Shown in pieces: positions 1 to 8,945 of a stretch of 64,000 nucleotides of DNA. Every line of letters starts with the position of its first letter. Position 1 is the first letter of the stretch. The notes under the pieces are model-generated. The model was not told the origin of the DNA. It worked only from the letters and a program-made list of their open reading frames with translations, and did no database searches. The stretch is from Brachynemurus nebulosus (Eukaryota > Arthropoda > Insecta > Neuroptera > Myrmeleontidae). The position numbers and the translations under genes were made by a program. The DNA lies in NCBI GenBank assembly GCA_035578155.1, contig JAPWDM010000001.1:8210670-8274669 (forward strand), in the 5' to 3' direction.

Positions 1-44
1 GTCAAATGAGTCGCTCGGTGAAGCAAATGAGCTAAGTATATATA
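1..44. repeat. Left arm of perfect 44-bp inverted repeat
   Basis: These 44 bases are the exact reverse complement of 2008-2051, with no mismatch. The arm holds two diverged reversed units of the 21-bp array that lies beyond the right arm, then a TATA tract. Because the window opens inside it, the arm and possibly a mirrored tandem array continue upstream of base 1. It acts as both the border of the gene pair and the promoter of the zinc-finger gene. Confidence 0.85.
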
Positions 45-73
45 AGTAGAGAAGCAATAAATCTTTGAACAGT
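37..73 (+). promoter_or_regulatory. Core promoter of the zinc-finger gene (TATA and CAGT initiator)
   Basis: TATATATAAG at 37-46 is followed about 30 bases later by an arthropod-type initiator, ACAGTT at 69-74, whose CAGT (70-73) would set the start site near base 71. This leaves a 5' leader of about 44 bases before the ATG at 115. The TATA box lies inside the inverted-repeat arm. Confidence 0.6.
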
Positions 74-114
74 TATTCATTTACTAGCGAACGCTTCAGA
101 CCTCCCGCTGAACG

Positions 115-1101
115 ATGTATAATTGTGATTTTTGTGGTAAAGCATTTACGCGAAAGTCTAATCTTTCTAGACACTTAAATGCTCAACATAATTCGTTAAG
201 CAATATTAATGATGGTACGATTGGAAAGAATGATAACTCACCAAGCAAATTCATATCATATGATGCTAATAATAATAAAACACCTGCTGATATCTCTATA
301 TCTAGATTTGATGATAATGATGATGAAAATACATCTCAACTACAGCATGATATTGATTACTCTGAAGCAATCTTGAATCCGTTTGACCAAAAAAGGATAG
401 ATGCTGCAACTGAAGCCATTCAGACCAAATTTAACTCTTTGAAAAGAGGAGAAAACCGTCATCAATCTGAAAACGAGAAAGATAGTTGGTCTAATGAAAG
501 TAAGCAAGTAAATCACTTAACAGCAATTAATAACAATTGCAATGAAACAACCTCCTCTTCACAACTAACTAAACTTTTAGGAACTGCTTTAGATATTATA
601 ATGTTAAAAGAGGTTCGAAACGTTGACTCGGAAAATGAAGCGAAAATTGTCAATCAGGTTAAACCAATAAGCTTAAAACGTCATATAGCTTCAAATGAAA
701 ATGTCGAAAACGGGGCCTTAGCTAAGCATTTTAAGCAAGACAACTTGAGAGAGTGTAGAAATGTTAACATACAATCGAAAAAAATAAAATACTGGCATAA
801 TCCTAATACTTTAATAGATGAATTACAACGTTTATACGAGACTTCAGAGACTGGTGAAAAAATACTCAATATTATTCGAAGTTTAGAGGAAAATAAAAAT
901 ATGTTGTTGTTTAACGTTTACGATCGAGAAGATTTAATCAAAGAGTTAAATGCTTTAAAAGAAACTACTGTTGGTCGAGAAATATTCTCTATACTTCGCG
1001 AACTTCAAAAGGCTGATGTTATTGAACCACTAGGTGATTATCTGGATGAAACTGATAAAGAAGATGCTAGCGATTATGATGATGATGATGATGATGATTA
1101 A
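115..1101 (+). CDS. Single C2H2 zinc-finger protein with duplicated helical motif and acidic tail
   Basis: This is an intact 328-residue reading frame, by far the best coding candidate in the window. The ATG at 115 is the first one after the predicted start site. A classical C2H2 finger sits at the amino end (Cys4, Cys7, His20, His25), suggesting nucleic-acid binding. Residues 27-225 are polar, Asn/Ser/Lys-rich and probably disordered. Two copies of a helical motif follow, at about 233-259 and 274-299, sharing the pattern L-I-x-E-L-x-x-L-x-E-T-x-x-G-x-x-I-x-x-I-x-R-x-L. The protein ends in seven Asp residues. It converges with the minus-strand gene at 1382-2008, and their 3' signals overlap. 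I recognise no named family beyond the finger. It could be a viral or element-borne regulator or structural protein. A cellular gene is less likely, because it lacks introns and sits in an inverted-repeat frame. Confidence 0.7.
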   Translation: MYNCDFCGKAFTRKSNLSRHLNAQHNSLSNINDGTIGKNDNSPSKFISYDANNNKTPADISISRFDDNDDENTSQLQHDIDYSEAILNPFDQKRIDAATEAIQTKFNSLKRGENRHQSENEKDSWSNESKQVNHLTAINNNCNETTSSSQLTKLLGTALDIIMLKEVRNVDSENEAKIVNQVKPISLKRHIASNENVENGALAKHFKQDNLRECRNVNIQSKKIKYWHNPNTLIDELQRLYETSETGEKILNIIRSLEENKNMLLFNVYDREDLIKELNALKETTVGREIFSILRELQKADVIEPLGDYLDETDKEDASDYDDDDDDD

Positions 1102-1239
1102 TTGATTATCCACACTAAGAATTTACTGAATTTTGAAGAACACCACCGTATAAGAAGCAGCAGTTATCCCTCATTGAAGTGTATATTTTATTTTTATATT
1201 TTTTAACCCTGTAAGATAAAAAGGTTTTTTTTTTTTTCA

Positions 1240-1280
1240 AATAAATAACACATATATGTAAATAATTATTGTTCTTTATT
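1240..1280. terminator. Overlapping polyadenylation signals of convergent genes
   Basis: A plus-strand AATAAA at 1240-1245 would serve the zinc-finger gene. A minus-strand AATAAA (read as TTTATT at 1275-1280) would serve the opposing gene. Only 280 bases separate the two stop codons, so the transcripts probably overlap at their 3' ends, an economy typical of compact ambisense genomes. Confidence 0.45.
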
Positions 1281-1314
1281 TTTAAAAAATAAGTATGAAT
1301 ACAAAATATTTTCA

Positions 1315-1380
1315 CAATAAATGTATATGTAATATTTTTTACAACAAATGTATATGAAATATTTTTTACAATAAATAAAT
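1315..1380. repeat. Two-copy AT-rich 30-bp direct repeat
   Basis: A unit of about 30 bp containing AAATGTATATG and AATATTTTTTACAA occurs twice in tandem, just downstream of the minus-strand stop codon. No function is evident. Confidence 0.6.
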
Positions 1381-1381
1381 A

Positions 1382-2008
1382 TTAAAAATTGTATGATTTG
1401 TTTATATATTCAATAACACCCGAACGTAACTGTTTCATGTTTTCAGGTAACTGATCCCATACTTGACAAATTCGTTGTGCATATTCGGGTATCATATATG
1501 CATACAGATGTTGCACCCAAATATCATATTTCAATAGTTGTTTTGTTAAGTATAATAACATATCGAAATTTCTGACTTTTGTATACAAATAAGGATGAGT
1601 CAGAAATATGTCTTCAACGTGTGAAATCCGTGTTGCAGATGTCAATGGTTCACCAACGGGTGGTTGAAAGTTTTCCTCCATTTTCACGCCATTCTTGCAC
1701 ATTTCACAGCGAATTTTCAAACCAGGTGGTCCATCAATATGATCTTGTTGCCAGGGTCGATTATAATATTCAAAACATGGTTCACATTCTTGAAACATGG
1801 CTTGATAATCGGCTGGTAACCAAATCCAGGCGCGTTGTATGATTTTCGCACCATAACTTTTCAGCACATTCAAACTGATTCACTTGTAGATTTAAAGAAA
1901 TGTTTCCAAAGTCAGTTCGTTCAGCAGCATTGGTTCACGTTCGAAAAATACACCAATTGAAACATCTATTTTATTCCAGTCCATTGATTCCGGTTCAGAC
2001 AATTTCAT
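1382..2008 (-). pseudogene. Broken cysteine-containing gene of unknown family, convergent to the zinc-finger gene
   Basis: On the minus strand one frame runs from an ATG at 2008-2006 to the stop at 1384-1382, interrupted only by TAA at 1894-1892 and TGA at 1882-1880. The part after the second stop is open for 163 codons. It holds two CxxC pairs 22 residues apart (residues 30/33 and 56/59 of that part), a plausible zinc site, with tryptophan- and tyrosine-rich surroundings and a helical end. The first ATG touches the TATA tract in the inverted-repeat arm, so a true start may be the in-frame ATG at 1984-1982. The promoter is a copy of the zinc-finger gene's promoter. Placement directly inside a terminal repeat recalls the NS3 gene of ambisense densoviruses, but that is layout only; I did not recognise the sequence. 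Two stops so close together suggest decay, although the rest is remarkably open. Confidence 0.5.
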
Positions 2009-2051
2009 ATATATACTTAGCTCATTTGCTTCACCGAGCGACTCATTTGAC
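2008..2051. repeat. Right arm of perfect 44-bp inverted repeat, with minus-strand TATA box
   Basis: Exact reverse complement of 1-44. On the minus strand it presents TATATATA at 2016-2008, facing the broken gene at 1382-2008. The arm is built from the first, diverged units of the 21-bp array that continues to its right. Confidence 0.85.
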
Positions 2052-2655
2052 TCCAACGAGTGACTCACATGCTCCCGGAGTGTCTCATTTTGCTCCCGGA
2101 GTGACTCATTTTGCTCCCGGAGTGACTCATTTTGCTCCCGGAGTGACTCATTTTGCTCCCGGAGTTACTCATTTTGCTCCCGGAGTGACTCATTTTGCTC
2201 CCGGAGTTACTCAATGTGCTCCCGGAGTTACTCATTTTGCTTCCGGAGTGACTCATTTTGCTCCCGGAGTGACTCATTTTGCTCCCGGAGTGACTCATTT
2301 TGCTCCCGGAGTTACTCATTTTGCTCCCGGAGTGACTCATTTTGCTCCCGGAGTGACTCATTTAACTCCCGGAGTGACTCATTTTCCTCCCGAGGTGACT
2401 CATTTTGCTCCCGGGGTGACTCATTTAGCTCCCGGAGTGACTCATTTTGCTCCCGGAGTGACTCATTTAGCTCCCGGAGTGACTCATTTTGCTCCCGGAG
2501 TGACTCATTTATCTCCCGGAGTGACTCATTTTGCTCCCGGAGTGACTCATTTAGCTCCCGGAGTGACTCATTTTGCTCCCGGAGTGACTCATTTAGCTCC
2601 CGGAGTGACTCATTTTGCTCCCGGGGTGACTTATTTTGCCCCCGGAGTGACTCAT
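2018..2655 (+). repeat. 21-bp tandem array carrying AP-1 sites
   Basis: From 2081 to 2648, 28 units stand in exact 21-bp register without an insertion or deletion; two or three diverged units precede them. The unit reads TGACTCATTTTGCTCCCGGA plus G. Counting the unit at 2061, 23 of 29 units keep an exact AP-1/TRE site, TGACTCA; the others carry one substitution. Each unit also has the near-palindrome CTCCCGGAG. After about 2400, units with TTTTGCTCC and TTTAGCTCC alternate, making a 42-bp higher-order unit. The array lies between the gene pair and the next promoter, so an enhancer role, as in baculovirus homologous regions, is a reasonable inference. Because the unit is 21 bases and contains no stop, it opens long meaningless frames on both strands. 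Confidence 0.9.
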
Positions 2656-2740
2656 ACACCTTATCATAGTTAAAGAGCTCATACAGCTTATCATGGTTAA
2701 AGGGCTCATACACATTATCATGGTTAAAGGGTATAAAATA
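2651..2740 (+). promoter_or_regulatory. Three 27-bp direct repeats ending in a TATA box
   Basis: Units beginning CTCATACA start at 2651, 2678 and 2705. Each contains TTATCAT and GTTAAAG. The third runs straight into GTATAAAATA at 2731-2740, a good TATA box about 110 bases before the small reading frame at 2846. The arrangement looks like an upstream activating array fused to a core promoter. Confidence 0.55.
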
Positions 2741-2845
2741 GTTAAACTTACACAAAATATTGTCAATTTACCGGTGGTTGTCAAAGAGTTAACATCTCTT
2801 TCGCTGAAAAAACAATTTCGTGGTATAACAATTGCATTTCGAACC

Positions 2846-3022
2846 ATGATAATTTACAATTCAGAGCAGTCCACCACTAGACAACCTAGCAAAGGACTTT
2901 CGAAACCTAAGATCATTAAACGTAAAACTTTTAAGCGACAACACATTTCACCCGAAAATTTAGCATTCCTTAAATCACTAGGTCTTAAAGTCAAAAGAAC
3001 ATGGTACTCAGTAATGTGCTAA
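2846..3022 (+). CDS. Small basic protein of 58 residues, unknown function
   Basis: The frame is open further upstream, but the first ATG downstream of the TATA box at 2731-2740 is at 2846, giving 58 residues. Residues 12-33 are strongly basic (Lys and Arg). They are followed by the motif S-P-E-N-L-x-F-L-K-S-L-G-L at residues 35-47, which looks like a short amphipathic helix. The basic stretch could bind nucleic acid or act as a nuclear-localisation signal. I have an impression of similar small basic proteins ending in a 'FLKSLGL'-like helix in insect mobile or viral elements, but cannot name a family. The gene lies between the tandem arrays and a second promoter at 3127-3163. It may be the amino end of a longer, decayed gene, or spurious. 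Confidence 0.4.
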   Translation: MIIYNSEQSTTRQPSKGLSKPKIIKRKTFKRQHISPENLAFLKSLGLKVKRTWYSVMC

Positions 3023-3126
3023 ATATTATTAACAGTTTGTAATTTGATGGTCAACTAGTAATAGCTATTAGTATCCATTTTCGGATACATCCCACAAATT
3101 AACTATCCTCACCAATTTTAATTATT

Positions 3127-3163
3127 TTATATAAAGTTGTGGATTGTGTGAGTAAATTCAGTT
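3127..3163 (+). promoter_or_regulatory. Core promoter with TATA box and TCAGTT initiator
   Basis: TTATATAAAG at about 3127-3136 and TCAGTT at 3158-3163 are spaced about 31 bases apart, matching the arthropod TATA plus Inr design (TCAGTY). It lies immediately upstream of the decayed gene at 3194-3645 and supports that having been a transcription unit. Confidence 0.55.
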
Positions 3164-3193
3164 CTACAGCGGCGATAAAAAATAGCGTTTCTT

Positions 3194-3645
3194 GATATAC
3201 AAGGCTATCAAGGAGCTTTTTTATTTTAAAGAAGTTGGTATCGTTGCGGAAAATTCGGATGAAATATTACATCTTATATTCGATGCACCGTTTGATTTCA
3301 ACGAGTTGCCGAAGAAATATGAACGGGTTGCTGCACGTTAGCTTTGCCGAAATTGGCATGGGATACCTTGGTCATATGGATTTATTCCGTACAAAAAACT
3401 TCATTCCATATTGAAACCTATATTAAAGAAGTTTCAAGGGCGGTGAAAAGAAGAAATGGATTTCAAATTTGTTTGATGACACCGAACACCGGTCGTGGAT
3501 TTTGAATTTGGAGGAAATATTTGATGTATCGAAGATTTCCAATCTGCGAGATGAATATTATTCAAGACGCTGTATGATCCATTCAGATAAAATTTGCTCA
3601 TTAGAAAACTGTATTCTTTTAAAAAAAATTTTATATGAAAAATAA
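3194..3645 (+). pseudogene. Decayed gene of an exonuclease-like insect family
   Basis: Three reading frames carry consecutive conserved-looking blocks. The first holds D-I-Q-G-Y (from 3194). The second runs from K-E-V-G at 3228 through P-F-D-F-N-E-L-P and N-W-H-G-I-P-W (3351 on), with an in-frame TAG at 3339-3341. The third spans 3427-3645 and holds G-G-E-K-K-x-W, W-I-L-N-L-E-E, and a C-x2-H-x5-C-S end. This order resembles a large insect family of predicted DEDD-type, RNase H-fold exonuclease-like proteins, many of them linked to mobile elements; that assignment is from memory of motif order. At least two frameshifts and one stop show it is dead. AATAAA at 3641-3646 overlaps the stop codon. 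No clear ATG remains after the promoter. Confidence 0.5.
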
Positions 3646-4205
3646 ATAGATTTTTAGTAATATATACATTTAAGCAATTTAATTTTTTGTATACATATTC
3701 TATAAATAAAATTTTAAAAAAAAGAAAAATATGTGCGTTTTATTTAATTATTACCCGGAATTCCCCTATTTTTTTACAGCAAACAGTTTCTTTCGTTAAC
3801 CAATAAGAGTATTAACAAAAATCTTATGAAATTTATTATTCTAATTGAAAAGCATATTTCATGATACACCCTGTATACTAAAATATTTATTAAAAATACT
3901 AAATATACACCAGTTATATATACATGATATTATATATATGTTAATGATTGATAAAGTATCAAATTCAAAATGTTCTAGTCTATAAAAATTTTGATTTTAC
4001 AGACTTAAAAATTTAGTAAAACTCAATGCTGTTATCATTTTTATATTAAGCGACGTGTTTATAGTAATTTAAAACCAAAAATTGAACTTTTATTCTGTTT
4101 AAAAATGTTAAATACAATACTATTATACCCTAATATAAATATGTATCAGTATTAAAATGATATACATTGATTTTGCTGATTAAACAAATTTTTTGCAATA
4201 TTTAT
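3646..4205. other. AT-rich spacer, no gene
   Basis: No coding signal seen. ACACCCTGTATAC at about 3868 matches the CAGGGTGT-type ends of the MITEs at 7398 and 49115 and may be a lone element end. The spacer leads into the long inverted repeat, whose outer edge could lie anywhere in this stretch because its partner runs off the window. Confidence 0.5.
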
Positions 4206-4970
4206 AAATTATTTTATAATTAGATTTAATACTTATTCATAAATGGCTATACAATTCGTTTACTAGCATTCATAAAAATTAAAATTATATACAAATTTTC
4301 TTTCTTATTCTCAATATACAGAGTGTATACATAAAATATCTTTAATATATAGAGTCTATACATATGTACATACTGAATTATTTCAGATAATTTTCGTTTG
4401 ATATAGAAACAGTTTTGTGCTACAGTCAAATTCAAAAGTGTTGTGCACCATAAGAAGTAATATTTTTTGTAACTTGTTAAAATTTCAAGAATTTTTGTTA
4501 GTTAACTAAAAAATTGGTCACTGTAGGTTAAATGTTAAAGTATTAAAACTGATAAAAATAATTTCTTGCTTGAGGCCTACAATGGGTGATATTTTTTACT
4601 AAACAATTTTTTAACTCATTAATATTCCATTACGTCATCTTTCTTATACCAAAAAAACTCCATATATGAGTCATATGATCATAATTCAGCTAAAATAAAC
4701 ATTTAATTATTAGTTGTTTGTTTATTTTAAAACTGATAAAAATTCCTGGAATTTTCCAAGGTTAAATATACCAAAAATCCCCATAAGGTACAGTTAACAC
4801 TCGATTTCCGGCAGTACAGTAGCGGTCAGAAATCTGGACCCCGGAGTCTGGTTTTAAAATCTAGCGCTTGGTACAGTGCCCCGCAAAATTTAGCGGCCAC
4901 CCCTTGGGTTAGGGTATTCCCCACATTTTTGACTTGGTAATGTACCTTTCGTTTAAAATGACGCAATTAA

Positions 4971-5390
4971 GGCAAGCGCGTGTTGGGGTTAAGGTTTGCA
5001 CGTACAGTACGCTTCAAAAAGTGTTCGGATACCTTTTTGGTCAGGGGGGCCCGCACTTTTGACACGGTAGTGTACCAAAAATTTAAGTACAGTACGGCGT
5101 CAAAAATTTGGGGCCACCCCCGAGTTAGGGTATTCCCCACATTTTTTGACGTGATAGTTCGTTTAAGATGACGTACTTAAGGCAAGCGCGTGTTGGGGCC
5201 AAGGTTTGCACGTACAGTACGTTTCAAAAAGTGATCGGATACCTTTTTGACCAGGGGGGTCCACACTTTTGACACGGTAGTGTACCAAAAATTTAAGTAC
5301 AGTACGGTGTCAAAAATTTGGGGCCACCCCCGAGTTAGGGTATTCCCCACATTTTAGACGCGGTAGTGTGCCCCATCTATCAAATTGTAA
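4971..5390 (+). repeat. Two tandem 210-bp subrepeats in the left inverted-repeat arm
   Basis: The unit starting GGCAAGCGCGTGTTGGGG occurs at 4971 and 5181, 210 bases apart, with a third diverged start near 5596. Each unit contains ACGTACAGTACG and AAGTACAGTACGG, so the palindrome-like GTACAGTAC recurs four times. The same layout is present in the right arm. Confidence 0.8.
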
Positions 5391-5404
5391 CCTAAAATTC
5401 AGTC

Positions 5405-5444
5405 TGCGCATGCGTCGTGTACTTAAATTCAGTCTGCGCATGCG
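5405..5444. promoter_or_regulatory. Paired TGCGCATGCG palindromes
   Basis: TGCGCATGCG occurs at 5405-5414 and 5435-5444, each preceded by AGTC. This is the core of the NRF-1/Ewg binding site (TGCGCATGCGCA). The right arm keeps both at 62762-62771 and 62792-62801. Host-factor or transposase binding is inferred only. Confidence 0.45.
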
Positions 5445-5825
5445 TTAGGTTTGCATTCAAAAACTATGGCGGGTAATGGGTTAACACAAAACTAAATTGT
5501 GACGAAAATAGTGATGATGCATAATGGGTTAAGATAAATTAATTTGGTTGCTGGTGATGACTCATGTGTTTGGAATTTCAAGGCCAACAGTATGAGCGAG
5601 TGTTGGGGTCAAATGTCAACAACAAATTTTAAATACATGTACTTGGTATGTGCCGGGTCAAAGGTCAAGGTTTGCACATCGATACATTTTGATAACTCAT
5701 CAGTTCGGAATATATAGTACCGTAAAATGGGTACAATAGGACCGTAAGTCACACGCTTTCAAACATCGTCAAAGGGGTTCAAGTTACTCCGTTTTGCGGT
5801 GCTCCCGTATCGGCCTAGCTATTCT

Positions 5826-6869
<1,044 letters not shown>

Positions 6870-7243
6870 AATTCCAAAAATTCAGTTAGTTGTTAAAGCT
6901 CAACTAAAAGTCTTTTATTTTAGGTAAATTTATTTTATCATTTAGTCGTTTAAATACTCTTTCTCGAATTGTAGAATTTTTTTCCATCCAAGACTTTTGC
7001 TATTTCGTTTTTCGCTTTCATTTCGGGCTGCGTATAAACGAACGTACTGTAGTAAAAATGTAATTTTGCAGTTTATTTTCAATTATTTTAAAAATTAGAA
7101 CAGAATCTATTTTTATCATAATCAATCCATATTTTTTACATTTTTCCATGAATTATATAAAAAAAAAAAATTCCAAAAATTCAGTTAGTTGTTAAAGCTC
7201 AACTAAAAGTGCTTTAGTTTAGGTAAATTTATTTTCTTATTTT
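6870..7243 (+). repeat. Two direct copies of a ~75-bp sequence, 299 bp apart
   Basis: The block beginning AATTCCAAAAATTCAGTTAG is at about 6870-6945 and again at 7169-7243, with over 40 bases identical before single differences appear. Both end in TTTAGGTAAATTTATTTT. The roughly 220 bases between are unique. It could be a local duplication or a pair of short element ends. Confidence 0.75.
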
Positions 7244-7397
7244 ATTTTTAGCTGATATTTTCATATATTAAACGTCAACCGTTTTATTTTTATTAATCTG
7301 TCGAAACGTCAATTTCGCATGTGTGCGCAATTTTATTATAGATTTTATTTTAAGATATAAAATTGAAAAATACACATAATATACCTATACATACATA

Positions 7398-8013
7398 CAG
7401 GGTGGGCCATTTTAATCTATGCATCTAAAAATCTCGCCAAAGGTGCCACCTATCAAAAAATAACTTTTACAATAGTTGTTAGGTACGAAGGGGGACATTA
7501 AATGGTGACCTTAAATTTGACCTTGACCTTCATTCTCAAGGTCATTTTGAGGTCAAGTATTTTTTAAATGGAAAGGCCTATTTTTTATTTCGGATTCTAA
7601 TTTTTTTATTATTGGCCTTAAGAGGTGTAAAGGCCACCAAAGAACAATAAAAAATTAGATTTTAAGGGAAAAACCTAACTTTAAAGTGTTGGCATCTTTT
7701 AGAGACGTAAAACAGGAGCTTCTGTTCGTTTTTAGTGACCTTTGAAAGTCATTCTAGGGTGAAAATCCAGAAAAAAATGACACTAAAAAGTTATGAAAAA
7801 TAAATTTTTTCAAAACTAATAAATTTCATAACCAAAAAATAAAAAAATTAAAGATCAATAGAAAAAATTCGTTTATAGCATTTTCGACGTGAAAGTTCAC
7901 GCTCTTTCAGAATCCGAAATCAAAAGTAGGTCAACACTTTTGTAAAGGTTATTTTTTGATAGGTGGCACCTCTGGGGAGATATTTAGATGCATAGATTAA
8001 AATGGGCCACCCG
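7398..8013. mobile_element. MITE-like element, 616 bp, CAGGGTGGGCC termini
   Basis: Terminal inverted repeats of about 75 bases begin CAGGGTGGGCCATTTTAATC at the left and read as its reverse complement at the right, with a handful of mismatches. The interior has no long frame but shows direct and inverted copies of TGACCTTGACCTT / AAGGTCA. The family is not assigned. It is a non-autonomous DNA transposon by structure. Confidence 0.75.
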
Positions 8014-8945
8014 TATATTATCAACATAAAAATAATAAAAATATAAAATTGCAGTAAAAAAAAAAAGAAAAAAGAAAAAAAACAACTAAATATTAAACTG
8101 TTAAAAAATGAATTTACCTCTGAATAGGTTTGATTGAGGAAAATATCAAATACTAATTATTATTATTTTCCTTTTCAAATTTTGATTATAGAGTTCATTA
8201 GTTTTTTTTATAAGGCATATTTTAGGTAAGATCAATCTGTAAGGTGGGGCCTGGTATACATTATAGCTTCGTCTTTAATACCGTTTTAATTAGTCCATCA
8301 ACGGATCAGAGTGCATGCGCAATGCATCACACGAATTTAGACCAATCAGTCATTTGTTAATAGAGAAAAGAAAGAGATTACCAATAGTGTAATGCGACGA
8401 TGTAAAATTGTTGATATATAAGAATATGACATGAAATATCAAATAATTATAGTGTCATTACAGGAAGCTCAGCCCTTCTATTAGTACTTAAAATTATACT
8501 AATTTTTTTAGATAATATTATATATTAATTTATTGATCAAACATTAAGCAGGACACAAATTTTTTAAATATCTTTTCATAATTTTAAAAAACTGTTCTTG
8601 TTTTTCAATATCACAATCGAAAAAAAAATGGGCTATGATTCAAAAAAATTTTGAAAAATTTTTGTACATTCCTGATTGAAACGGGAGTCGATGTATTTTT
8701 TTTTTTTTAAAAGGTGTGGTAGATCAAGAAGAGGTTGAAAGGCTACGGTATGTATTTACATCTCAGTTATCAACAAACAAATCTGTATCAAACAAATTCA
8801 AAACAAAACATATAAATACATATGTATGCACTTATATGTATGATGCGCCAAAATAGACCGTAAATCGGGACCAATGTGAAATTGTGGATTACTCTAACGC
8901 AGGAGTAATTTCAACCTTTTAAGTCTTTTTTTTTGTTAATTGAAA
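8014..8945. other. AT-rich non-coding stretch
   Basis: Bases 8235-8480 are less AT-rich and include GCATGCGCAATGCATC near 8313, but no frame, terminal repeat or RNA fold was recognised. Confidence 0.4.

Larger units (their letters stand above)
4206..5825 (+). repeat. Left arm of a >1.57-kb inverted repeat
   Basis: The arm is the reverse complement of 62427-64000. From base 4206 to about 5445 the coordinates of paired bases always add to 68206, so there is no net insertion or deletion over 1.2 kb; nearer the loop the register drifts. Sampled identity is about 93-95 percent, higher at the outer end, where bases 4247-4435 match 63771-63959 nearly or fully. It holds GC-richer subrepeats and paired TGCGCATGCG palindromes. 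No transposase frame is present. It may be one copy of a dispersed element or one end of a very large structure. Confidence 0.85.

Noticed and set aside
2081..2655. CRISPR-like look of regularly spaced short repeats
   Set aside because: The repeats are contiguous with no unique spacers, and the DNA is eukaryotic.
1900..2673. Long frames on both strands across the tandem array, encoding heptad-repeat peptides
   Set aside because: They arise because the 21-bp unit contains no stop codon; every frame shows the same periodicity and there is no independent coding signal.
1..3645. Confident assignment of the module to densoviruses
   Set aside because: Only layout matches; no NS1 helicase, capsid or phospholipase-type region is present in the window.
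4247..4435. 62-codon frame present in both arms of the long inverted repeat
   Set aside because: Its conservation is explained by the nucleotide identity of the arms; the product is low-complexity and lacks known motifs.
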